DNA of 8,982 nucleotides, taken from the NCBI GenBank assembly GCA_002327945.1, contig DCVY01000095.1:2486-11467 (forward strand). Reading direction: 5' to 3'. A program made the translations under genes and the position numbers. A model generated the notes under the pieces. That model did not search any database. It was not told where the DNA came from and saw nothing but the letters and a program-made list of their open reading frames with translations. The DNA is from Acidovorax delafieldii. GTDB taxonomy: Bacteria > Pseudomonadota > Gammaproteobacteria > Burkholderiales > Burkholderiaceae_C. Positions 1 to 6,301 of this stretch are shown piece after piece (position 1 is the stretch's first letter; the number at the start of each line of letters is the position of its first letter).

Positions 1-960
1 GGCCCCAATCGCCGCCCCGACGCCGCCTTCTGGATGCGTCCGCCCTTCGGCTTTTTGTGGATGCTGGGCCTGGTGGGCCTGGCCGTGGCCGTGGGGGTGT
101 ATCCCATCATCCGCCGCCTGCTGCAGCGCCTGGAGACCCTGCAGCGCAGCGTGCAGCGCTTTGGCGAGGGAGATTTGTCGGTGCGCGTTCCCGAGCAGGG
201 TCAGGACGAGGTGGCCGACCTGGCGCGCCAGTTCAATGCGGCCGCGGCGCACATCGAGGCGCTGGTCAAGACCCACAAATCGTTGCTGGCCAATGCCTCG
301 CACGAACTGCGCTCGCCGCTCACGCGCATCCGCATGGGGCTGGAGCTGATGGGCGGCAACCAGCCTTCGCCCGCATTCCGCGAGGAAATCCTGCGCAACA
401 TCGCCGAGCTCGACCAGCTGGTCGATGAAATCTTGCTGGCCAGCCGCCTGGACGCGCGCGAGGCCGATGTGGGCACCGTGGAACTGGTGGACCTGATCGG
501 GCTGGCCGCCGAGGAATGCGCGCGGGTGGGGGCCGACCTCGATGCCAGCGCCAGCCCCGAGCTGCTGGAGGTGCGCGGCGTTGCCAAGCTGTTGCGCCGT
601 GCGCTGCGCAACCTGCTGGAAAACGCGCGCCGCTACAGCCAGGGCGACATCACGGTGGTGGTGCAGCGGCGCGACGGCCAGGCCCAGGTAAGCGTGCTCG
701 ACCAGGGGCCCGGCGTTCCCCCCGCATTGCGTGAACGCATTTTCGAGCCCTTTTACCGCCTGCCCGGTGCCAGCGAGCGTGCCGGGGGCGTAGGCCTGGG
801 GCTGGCGCTGGTGCGCTCGATTGCCGCGCGGCACAACGGCAGCGTGCACTGCGAAGCCCGGCCCGACGGCGCGCATGGCGCCTGTTTTGTGCTGCGGCTG
901 CCGGTGCATGCAGCGCCCGGCAAAGCCGTTTCAGGGCCGCAGCAGCAGAGCAGCACCTGA
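1..960 (+). CDS. Sensor histidine kinase, 5'-truncated by window edge
   Basis: Membrane sensor kinase of a two-component system; it would autophosphorylate on histidine and pass the phosphate to an OmpR-type response regulator, whose gene is probably just upstream. The frame is open to base 1, so the true start, first membrane segment and sensor domain lie outside; the ATG at 34 is internal. Visible in order: a hydrophobic segment (about nt 46-105) ending in YPIIRRLLQRLE; a HAMP linker with GEGDLSVRVP and DEVADLARQFN (about nt 106-270); the dimerisation/phosphoacceptor helix with SHELRSPLTRIR, phospho-His codon at 301-303; then the ATPase domain with N-box LRNLLENARRY (conserved Asn at 622-624), G1 DQGPGVP (700-720), F-box FEPFYR and G2 GVGLGLALV (787-813). 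All catalytic boxes are intact. The tail after the ATPase core is short and Gln/Ser-rich. The signal sensed cannot be told. Family assignment is secure; the subgroup (RstB/CpxA/BaeS-like) is inference. Confidence 0.95.
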   Translation, partial: GPNRRPDAAFWMRPPFGFLWMLGLVGLAVAVGVYPIIRRLLQRLETLQRSVQRFGEGDLSVRVPEQGQDEVADLARQFNAAAAHIEALVKTHKSLLANASHELRSPLTRIRMGLELMGGNQPSPAFREEILRNIAELDQLVDEILLASRLDAREADVGTVELVDLIGLAAEECARVGADLDASASPELLEVRGVAKLLRRALRNLLENARRYSQGDITVVVQRRDGQAQVSVLDQGPGVPPALRERIFEPFYRLPGASERAGGVGLGLALVRSIAARHNGSVHCEARPDGAHGACFVLRLPVHAAPGKAVSGPQQQSST

Positions 961-1021
961 GCGCAGACCGACCGCATGCCAACCGTTCGATGGCACTGCG
1001 GCGATGGTTCCTTGCGGGGAG

Positions 1022-1057
1022 TTGGGCCAGCCCTGGCCACCCCGCCACAATCGCGCC
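1022..1057 (+). promoter_or_regulatory. Possible relic promoter of the nitronate monooxygenase pseudogene
   Basis: TTGGGC (1022-1027) and CACAAT (1046-1051) are separated by 18 nt and lie directly before the ATG at 1058, leaving almost no leader and no Shine-Dalgarno. Each hexamer matches the sigma70 consensus only partly. I infer a near-leaderless promoter that served the intact ancestor. The rest of 961-1057 shows nothing recognisable. Confidence 0.25.
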
Positions 1058-1429
1058 ATGAACTACTTTTCTTCCTCCCGCCTCTGCGCCCGGTTCGGTC
1101 TCTCCGCCCCCATCATGCTGGCGCCCATGGCACTGGCTTTCGGCGGCGCACTGGCCGCAGCATGCGCGCGGGCGGGCGCATGGGGGCTGGTGGGTGGTGG
1201 CCATGGCGACCTCGCCTGAACCCTGCGTGAGCCTAGTGCAGTGTTTCACGCTATCTGGCGCCGCAAGAACTGGCCCGCACCCTATGACTTTCGCGCCATT
1301 CGCAACCCCTTGCACCGCGCCTGTGAAGAACACATCGACGCACTGCGCAGCAACCCTGCCGCTGCCCGGGAAGGGTATGACGCGGCCGTCTTGACCGGTG
1401 ACTACGCCGCCGCGCGCGGCTGGGTTGAG
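1058..1429 (+). pseudogene. Nitronate monooxygenase-like relic, internal deletion
   Basis: Remnant of an FMN-dependent nitronate monooxygenase (2-nitropropane dioxygenase) family gene. The first 52 codons (ATG 1058, stop TGA 1217-1219) read like the family's N-terminus: a short basic start, then FGLSAPIMLAPM, FGGALAAACARAG and GLVGGGHGD, the first strands of the flavin-binding barrel. Directly after the stop, still in the same reading frame, 1220-1429 encodes text like the family's C-terminal end: PSAVFHAIW, NWPAPYDFRAIRN, DALRSNPAAA and YDAAVLTGDYAAA. The family is normally about 310-330 residues, so I estimate that some 180-200 central residues, including most FMN contacts and the catalytic region, are missing. 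The last stretch (1430-1534) no longer resembles the family. Recognition rests on remembered family motifs, not a search. Expression of a working enzyme is excluded; a 53-codon peptide could still be made. Confidence 0.75.
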
Positions 1430-1534
1430 CCCCCGTGGGGAGTGTTATTTTTTAACAGCTGCTGCCGCTTGGTCTGGCGCCGGCAGATGCCTTTTTGGGC
1501 AGGATCCGCGGTGACAGCCACCGCACAAGGTGCG
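1430..1534. other. Convergent gap between relic and glycosyltransferase
   Basis: This short stretch separates the + strand relic from the 3' end of the - strand operon. It contains GTTATTTTTTAAC (1444-1456), an AT-rich island with 4-nt inverted arms, and a GGC-AGAT-GCC hairpin followed by TTTTT near 1487-1501 that could act as a weak + strand terminator. I see no convincing GC-rich hairpin plus U-tract that would end the - strand operon. Confidence 0.3.
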
Positions 1535-2509
1535 TCAGTTCGCCCAGGGTAGCTCGCGTGCAGGCCCCTGGATGACGGGGGGTTTTGCATTCAGGGTTTC
1601 GCCGGCCAACACGCGCTCATACACGCGCAGGTAGTTGCGGGCCATGCGCTGCACACCAAAGTGTTCCACCACATGCGCATGGCAGGCCCGGGGATCAAAG
1701 TGGTTGTTGCGCACCGCCTCGGCCAGCACCGAGGCCTGTGCAGACAGCACGCCACAGTGCACCGGCACCAGTTCGGGCAAAGCACCATACGGCGTGGCAA
1801 AGACGGGGCAGCCGAAGTACAGGCTTTCGATGACGGCCAGGCCAAAAGGCTCGTGCCAGCGCACCGGAAAGATCAGCCCGCGCGATGCGTTGAGCAGGCC
1901 GGTTTTTTGCTTGCCGCCCACCATGCCGTGAAAGTGGATCTTGCGCGAGAGCGTCCAGCGAAAGCCGCGCCTGAAGTTGATGCGGGTTCCGCCCAGCACA
2001 TCAAGCTCCACCCCGGCCAGCTTGGCCACGCGGATGGCGCCGCGCACGTTCTTCACGCCCCAGGCTGCCTTGCCCAGAAAGTGGTAGTGCGAGCGCGGGC
2101 GGTCAAAGCCCACCGGGCCATAGCTGTCCCAGTCCAGGCCGTTATAGACAAACTCGGTCGAGCCATAGCGCGTCGCATGGTCGCGCGAAAGAAACACCGT
2201 GTTGCGCGGCAATGGCTTGGGTTTGCGCGCATTGCCATGCTCGGTCACCAGGTAGGGACGACCGATTTCGCTGTGCGGGTTGAACTGGAAATGCGTGATG
2301 TCCACGTCGGCCGGTATCTGCCCCTCCCAGGGCTCCTCGGGCCGGATGGGCAACACCTGGCCGAAGTCACAGCGAGAGCCTTCTGGCACCAGGTAACTCA
2401 CGCGGTGGCCTTGCTGCACCAGCGTCTTGCCCAGGTCCCAGATCACGCGCTCGGTGCCACCGTAGCCATAGACGGGAATGGGGGAGTTGTTGACCAGCAG
2501 GATGTGCAT
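1535..2509 (-). CDS. Family 4 glycosyltransferase (GT-B fold), probable LPS sugar transferase
   Basis: A 324-residue retaining glycosyltransferase, likely adding a sugar from a nucleotide-sugar donor to lipopolysaccharide or another surface glycan at the cytoplasmic face of the inner membrane. The N-terminus MHILLVNNSPIPVYGYGGTE has the first Rossmann strand and the GGTE acceptor-side loop usual in the family. The C-terminal half holds FHGMVGGKQKTGLLNASRG and the E-x7-E signature EPFGLAVIE (E220, E228), followed by GCPVFATPYGALPELV, the donor-binding part. Length is slightly short for GT4 but both Rossmann domains appear complete. There is no membrane segment. The start is ATG 2509, 14 nt after the stop of the ligase-like gene, behind only a weak GAGA ribosome site, so it is probably co-transcribed. 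It is the last gene of the - strand run; donor and acceptor cannot be read from the sequence. Confidence 0.9.
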   Translation of the reverse strand: MHILLVNNSPIPVYGYGGTERVIWDLGKTLVQQGHRVSYLVPEGSRCDFGQVLPIRPEEPWEGQIPADVDITHFQFNPHSEIGRPYLVTEHGNARKPKPLPRNTVFLSRDHATRYGSTEFVYNGLDWDSYGPVGFDRPRSHYHFLGKAAWGVKNVRGAIRVAKLAGVELDVLGGTRINFRRGFRWTLSRKIHFHGMVGGKQKTGLLNASRGLIFPVRWHEPFGLAVIESLYFGCPVFATPYGALPELVPVHCGVLSAQASVLAEAVRNNHFDPRACHAHVVEHFGVQRMARNYLRVYERVLAGETLNAKPPVIQGPARELPWAN

Positions 2510-2523
2510 CGGGAAATCTCGCG

Positions 2524-3777
2524 TCAGACGGGGCTGGGGCAGCCCATGCGCGCATGTCGCTCATGCAGGGCGGCCAGCACCAGCGGGCACATGAAGAGGT
2601 AGAACATGTTGCCACTGTTGTGGGCCAGGAAGACCTGCGTGAGGCCGAAACCGATGTACGACAGCGGCAGCAGCAGGCCAACCAGGCACAGTGAGAGCGA
2701 CTCCTTGTCCACCTTGCCCGAGCCATCATGAATGCGCGCCGCCGTGGGCCAGAAGATCGCCAGCGGCAGGCCATAGAAAACCATCAAGAGCAGCACGCCG
2801 AGCAATCCCCGCTTGGCAAACAGGTCCAGGGCTTCGTTGTGCACATGCCCATATTCCAGGACGCTAGGGTGGGCCTGCCCCGCCGCCACGCGACGCGCTT
2901 TCTCCTGCGTGTAACCCGCGCGGCCCCAGCCGATGAGCGGGCGGTCCAGGCCCATCGCCCAGGCCAGGCGCCAGTGCGCGAGCCGGTGCCCCACCGAGCT
3001 GCGGCCATCGCCGCTTGCCTGGTAGGTTTGCACCTCCTGACGGGCTTCATCGAGCCTGTGCTCGACCGCTGGCACCTGGGACAATGCCACTGCCGCCAAC
3101 GCCAGCGCACCCAGGCCCCAGTAAATACGCCGCTGACCGGTCGTTCGCACCAGCAGCCACGCGCAGACCGGCAGCATCAGCCCCAGCGCCAGCCAGCCTC
3201 CACGGGACTGGGAGAGCAAAGAACCGACCACACCCAACGCCACGGCACTGACCAGCAACATGCGTTGCCACAGGACCCAACGCCTCCATTGCACCACCAG
3301 AACCAGACCACTCATGACCGCAAGCAACAGGCTCAGATTGCCGTACTGGATCGCGTTGGTATAGCCGTTGGCACGCGGCAATTCCAGCACACCGGTCTGG
3401 TAGAGCCCCACCAGCCCGCCGCCCATGGCGCCCACGGCAATGCCTGCCCAAAGCCACGCGGCGCGGGGCTGAAACGCCATCAGATAGAAGATGCAGATCA
3501 ATGCCAGCAGGTACTTGACCGGGCGTTCCATGCTGCCCATGCCCCAGGCAGTGCCCACATCCAGCATCCACAGCCCCGCCATGCACAAGAATGCGGCCAT
3601 GAGACACCAGGCGGCACGCGGCGCAGGGCGGCGCCACCACGTCGGCGCACTGGCCAGCGCCGCGAGCAGTATCAAGACCGCACCATAGGAATAACCCGAC
3701 GGCAACCAGAGCGCCAGCCCAGGCACCATGAAAGCGCCGAGGCTCGCGCAACGCCCAAACCAGCGTTGTGCGCTCAT
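2524..3777 (-). CDS. O-antigen ligase/polymerase-type polytopic membrane protein (Wzy_C family)
   Basis: A 417-residue inner-membrane protein with about ten to twelve hydrophobic segments. Family members either ligate undecaprenyl-linked O-antigen to lipid A-core (WaaL) or polymerise glycans (Wzy). The Wzy_C hallmarks are present: SQSRGGWLALGL at 189-200; then a large periplasmic loop (about 233-325) with HRLAHWRLAWAM, DRPLIGWG (279-285) and HVHNEALDLFAKRGLLG (311-327), whose His and the earlier Arg are the residues implicated in ligase chemistry; then further membrane segments. The C-terminus is a short cytoplasmic tail. ATG 3777 overlaps the stop of the upstream glycosyltransferase by one base (TGATG), so translational coupling is expected. 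Ligase is favoured over polymerase because the neighbours are core-type glycosyltransferases and no other Wzx/Wzy genes are seen, but sequence alone does not separate these roles. Confidence 0.88.
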   Translation of the reverse strand: MSAQRWFGRCASLGAFMVPGLALWLPSGYSYGAVLILLAALASAPTWWRRPAPRAAWCLMAAFLCMAGLWMLDVGTAWGMGSMERPVKYLLALICIFYLMAFQPRAAWLWAGIAVGAMGGGLVGLYQTGVLELPRANGYTNAIQYGNLSLLLAVMSGLVLVVQWRRWVLWQRMLLVSAVALGVVGSLLSQSRGGWLALGLMLPVCAWLLVRTTGQRRIYWGLGALALAAVALSQVPAVEHRLDEARQEVQTYQASGDGRSSVGHRLAHWRLAWAMGLDRPLIGWGRAGYTQEKARRVAAGQAHPSVLEYGHVHNEALDLFAKRGLLGVLLLMVFYGLPLAIFWPTAARIHDGSGKVDKESLSLCLVGLLLPLSYIGFGLTQVFLAHNSGNMFYLFMCPLVLAALHERHARMGCPSPV

Positions 3778-4592
3778 CAGCGAATCACCTTGTCTGTGAG
3801 GCTGTCACGGTCGTAGTGCAGGGCCGCATAACGAAAAAACCCCTCCAGCGCGACGAACAGGCAGTACAAAAAACCGGCCCCGCCACACAGGAACCCCAGG
3901 CGGAACACATACAGACGCAGAAACATGGAAAGCCCCGATGCCAGACCCCGCAGAACGCCACCACGCTGGCCTTTTTCGGCGCGCTTGGCAGCCCCCAGCA
4001 TGACGTACTGCGTGAGTTTTTCCAGGCTGCCCCGCACCGTGGTGCGGGAGTAGTGCAAGAGCCGTGCCTTGATCAGGTGGCGCGGCAGCGCAGCGCCACC
4101 AGGCAAGGCATGCAGCTGCGCCTGCTCGTGCACCACGCCGGTGTATTCCTTGACGAGCGCCCGCACAAACAGGCGCTCGATCTGCGACTGCGAACGGAAA
4201 TACCGGAGTTCGTGTCCATAGGCGACCATTCGCCAGCGGATCGTCCACACCGCCTGCTCGCCTGAGCGCACAATGGCCTGCAGCTCCTGTGCAAATGCCG
4301 GCGTCATCACCTCGTCGGCATCCAGAAAAAACACATAGTCGGCGCGCGCATGGGCCAGCAGCCGGTTGCGCTGCACGGCAAACCCTTGCCAGTCGGGGTA
4401 GCTATGCACCTCTGCGCCCAGGCTGCGGGCAATGGCCACGGTGTCGTCCGTGCTGCCACTGTCCACCACCAGCAACTGATCGGCGAAAGCGGCGCTGCGC
4501 AAGCAGGCTTCAATGCGATGTGCCTCGTTGTGGGTCAGCACCGCAACGGTCAATGTGGGCGACGCCGGGGCACCGCCAGCAGCAGCAGACAT
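3777..4592 (-). CDS. Family 2 glycosyltransferase, WaaE/KdtX-like
   Basis: A GT-A fold transferase of about 271 residues. WaaE-type enzymes add a hexose to the inner core of lipopolysaccharide. Visible features, numbered from the TTG at 4595: first strand TVAVLTHNEA (16-25) with the NE typical of GT2; DSGSTDDT (45-52) for nucleotide binding; PDWQGFAVQRNRLL (67-80), characteristic of the WaaE-like branch; and the metal-binding LDADE (91-95). The C-terminal part has a hydrophobic stretch (about 224-258), which suggests membrane association. TTG at 4595 directly follows the upstream stop, but ATG at 4592 is the likelier start; neither has a clear Shine-Dalgarno, so coupling to the zinc-finger gene is probable. 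The last codons overlap the downstream ATG by one base. The GT2 call is firm; the WaaE-like role is inferred from motif style and context. Confidence 0.9.
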   Translation of the reverse strand: MSAAAGGAPASPTLTVAVLTHNEAHRIEACLRSAAFADQLLVVDSGSTDDTVAIARSLGAEVHSYPDWQGFAVQRNRLLAHARADYVFFLDADEVMTPAFAQELQAIVRSGEQAVWTIRWRMVAYGHELRYFRSQSQIERLFVRALVKEYTGVVHEQAQLHALPGGAALPRHLIKARLLHYSRTTVRGSLEKLTQYVMLGAAKRAEKGQRGGVLRGLASGLSMFLRLYVFRLGFLCGGAGFLYCLFVALEGFFRYAALHYDRDSLTDKVIR

Positions 4593-4595
4593 CAA

Positions 4596-4802
4596 TCAGT
4601 GACCGCCGTGAACGACCTCGCCCGCCTTCAGCCGATACACCGTGCCGCAATACGGGCACTTGGCCTCCCCGGTGTGGGCCACGTCGAGATAGACCTTGGG
4701 ATGGCTGTTCCAGAGCTTCATGCCGGCCTTGGGATTGGGGCAGAACACCCCGCCCTGGGCGTTCAGGTCTTTGGCCAGAAGTTCAATAACGGCTTGCGAC
4801 AT
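4596..4802 (-). CDS. Small CHCC zinc-finger protein (NDUFS6-like domain)
   Basis: A complete 68-residue protein made almost wholly of a zf-CHCC domain, the fold found at the C-terminus of the mitochondrial complex I subunit NDUFS6. The zinc ligands are visible as C21 (FCPNP), H34 (HPKVYL), C49 and C52 (CPYC), followed by the usual GTVYRL ending. There is no signal peptide or membrane segment, so it is cytosolic. The bacterial function is not established to my knowledge. A role in metal-dependent assembly or in complex I is suggested only by homology, and the location between ilvE and lipopolysaccharide transferases does not explain it. ATG 4802 follows the ilvE stop after 2 nt, and its own stop abuts the next gene, so it is a tightly coupled middle member of the operon. 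Confidence 0.92.
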   Translation of the reverse strand: MSQAVIELLAKDLNAQGGVFCPNPKAGMKLWNSHPKVYLDVAHTGEAKCPYCGTVYRLKAGEVVHGGH

Positions 4803-4804
4803 GG

Positions 4805-5755
4805 TCAGACTTTGGTAAGCCAGTGAGCGTATTGGGGATTGCGGCCATTGACGATGTCAAAGAACGCGCTCTGGATCTTCTCGGTGATGGGGCCTCGGCG
4901 ACCCACATAGTCACCCTTGCCCAGCTCGATGCGGTCGAGTTCGCGGATGGGCGTGACTTCTGCGGCCGTGCCGGTGAAGAAAGCCTCGTCGGCGATGTAC
5001 ACCTCGTCACGCGTGATGCGTTTTTGCACCACTTCCAGGCCCAGGTCCTTGCAGATGTGGAAAACGGTGTTGCGGGTGATGCCGTTGAGCGCGCCCGCCG
5101 ACAGGTCGGGGGTGTAGACCACGCCGTTTTTCACGATGAACACGTTCTCGCCCGAGCCCTCGGAGACGAAGCCGGAGGCGTCCAGCAGCAGCGCCTCGTC
5201 GTAACCATCGTCGGTGGCTTCGGTGTTGGCCAGGATGGAGTTGGTGTAGTTGCTCACCGCCTTGGCCTGGCTCATGGTGATGTTGACGTGGTGGCGCGTG
5301 TAGCTGCTGGTCTTGACGCGGATACCGCGGGCCATGCCGTCTTCACCCAGGTAGGCGCCCCAGGCCCAGGCCGCGACCATCAGGTGGATGTCGTTGCCCT
5401 TGGGCGACACACCCAGCTTCTTGTCGCCGATCCAGGTCAGGGGGCGCAGATAACCCGACTCCAGCTTGTTCTCGCGCATCACCGCGCACTGCGCCTCGTT
5501 CACCTGCTCCTGGGTGAAGGGGATCTTCATGCGCAGGATCTTGGCGCTGTTGAACAGGCGCTCGGTGTGGTCCTGCAGACGGAAGATGGCCGTGCCGCCC
5601 GCCGTGTTGTAGGCGCGCACACCTTCAAACGCGCCGCAGCCGTAGTGCAGGGTGTGGGTCAGCACATGGATCTTGGCATCGCGCCAGTTGACCATCTGGC
5701 CGTCCATCCAAATCTTGCCGTCACGGTCGGCTATCGAGGGAACTACAGGGCTCAT
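4805..5755 (-). CDS. ilvE: Branched-chain-amino-acid aminotransferase
   Basis: A cytosolic PLP enzyme (fold type IV) that interconverts leucine, isoleucine and valine with their 2-oxo acids, using glutamate/2-oxoglutarate: the last step of branched-chain synthesis. At 316 residues it has the usual family length. Characteristic blocks: LHYGCGAFEGVRAY (36-49), HTERLFNSAKIL (63-74), the PLP-lysine region MSQAKAVSNYTNSILA with K165, then GYDEALLLDASGFVSEGSGE (184-203) and the end-of-barrel FFTGTAAEVTPIRELD (259-274). The start ATG 5755 is well supported by AAAGGA five bases upstream and by the N-terminal text IWMDGQMVNWRDAKIHV. It is the first gene of the five-gene - strand run and is followed after 2 nt by the zinc-finger gene. 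All active-site blocks are intact. Confidence 0.97.
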   Translation of the reverse strand: MSPVVPSIADRDGKIWMDGQMVNWRDAKIHVLTHTLHYGCGAFEGVRAYNTAGGTAIFRLQDHTERLFNSAKILRMKIPFTQEQVNEAQCAVMRENKLESGYLRPLTWIGDKKLGVSPKGNDIHLMVAAWAWGAYLGEDGMARGIRVKTSSYTRHHVNITMSQAKAVSNYTNSILANTEATDDGYDEALLLDASGFVSEGSGENVFIVKNGVVYTPDLSAGALNGITRNTVFHICKDLGLEVVQKRITRDEVYIADEAFFTGTAAEVTPIRELDRIELGKGDYVGRRGPITEKIQSAFFDIVNGRNPQYAHWLTKV

Positions 5756-5800
5756 GGGTGTCCTTTGGGTTGCTGGGATGTCGCAAAACTACAGATTTTA
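5756..5800 (-). promoter_or_regulatory. ilvE leader: Shine-Dalgarno and possible -10
   Basis: On the - strand, AAAGGA (5766-5761) lies five bases before the ilvE ATG and fixes that start. Further up, TAAAAT (5800-5795) resembles a sigma70 -10 and would give a leader of about 30 nt, but it overlaps the stop codon of the preceding broken gene and I see no matching -35 at 16-19 nt. The ribosome site is strong; the promoter is weakly supported. No attenuator-like leader peptide or terminator is visible, although ilv genes in other bacteria can have them. Confidence 0.35.
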
Positions 5801-6230
5801 CGGGGCCGCAGCCCCCGCATCGCTGCCAGACACATCGGCGGGGGTGGCAGGGCGTTCCAAAACCCATTTCACCAGCGTGCCATGGTGGAACCCGCAGGTC
5901 ACATGCCATTGGGTGCCATCGGCCCAGCGGTAGATCGCGGGCTGTTCGTTTTCGGGCGACTGCAGCGCGCCCAGCGAACGCGGCATGGCCACCACATGCA
6001 TCAGGTTCACCCCCGCCTGCCGTTTGGCATTGCGCATGACGGCGCTGCCGACATATCCGATGGGGCGGTCTGCCGCCCTGCGCAGCACATGCATGGGCCG
6101 CGTGAAATGCAGCAGGGCCCCCATGCGCACAGCGCCCCACGGTCGCAACGCCCGGCCAGCCATAAGACCGAAAGCCCGCCACCACCACAATCACCAGTCC
6201 CAAGGGCACCAGGACATTTCGCAAATTCAT
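5798..6230 (-). pseudogene. Small one-membrane-segment protein, frameshifted
   Basis: A hypothetical protein split over two - strand frames. ATG 6230 opens 31 codons, MNLRNVLVPLGLVIVVVAGF then RSYGWPGVATV, a clear membrane anchor. The frame then degenerates, while the next frame (from about 6136) continues with LLHFTRPMHVLRRAADRPIG, YVGSAVMRNAKRQAGVNLMH and a soluble end with YRWADGTQWHVTCGF and KWVLERP, stopping at 5798. The switch lies at the GGGG run 6138-6135: one base too many, or two too few. Joined, the product is about 143 residues with a cytosolic C-terminal domain. I recall similar short membrane-anchored hypothetical proteins in Comamonadaceae but know no function. The bases after the run encode VRMGA where a hydrophobic stretch would be expected, so this may be real decay, although a sequencing error is possible. 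It lies 71 nt after radA and 42 nt before ilvE, in the same direction. Confidence 0.7.
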
Positions 6231-6301
6231 GGCCCCATTGCCCTACGACACCACCCGCCCCACCGTGTGGGGAGTGCATATGCATGCCTCAGAGCAGGCT
6301 C
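6231..6301 (-). other. radA downstream spacer with short hairpin
   Basis: This spacer carries CCCCAC-CGT-GTGGGG (6258-6272), a perfect 6-bp stem with a 3-nt loop, and the 10-bp palindrome TGCATATGCA (6275-6284). On the - strand the hairpin is not followed by a U-tract, so it is not a canonical terminator. It may instead stabilise the radA 3' end or attenuate read-through. Function unproven. Confidence 0.35.

Noticed and set aside
650..1333. A 227-codon - strand frame over the kinase 3' end and relic
   Set aside because: Its product is low-complexity Arg/Ala/Gly-rich, and it is antisense to the kinase ATPase domain, which has clear catalytic boxes.
1481..1501. Possible + strand terminator (GGC-AGAT-GCC then TTTTT)
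   Set aside because: The stem is only three to four base pairs, too short to call with confidence; it is kept only as a note in the gap entry.
1661..3816. Long + strand frames at 1661-2602 and 2728-3816, opposite the glycosyltransferase and ligase genes
   Set aside because: The translations are rich in Arg, Gln, His and Pro without motifs and mirror real genes on the other strand.
5802..5815. GGGGC-CGCA-GCCCC hairpin at the end of the broken small gene, considered as an ilv attenuator
   Set aside because: It lies inside coding sequence, no leader peptide with branched-chain codons is present, and no U-tract or alternative pairing partner is visible.
6258..6272. Perfect 6-bp hairpin after radA considered as an intrinsic terminator
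   Set aside because: No U-tract follows on the - strand, so it is described only as a hairpin.
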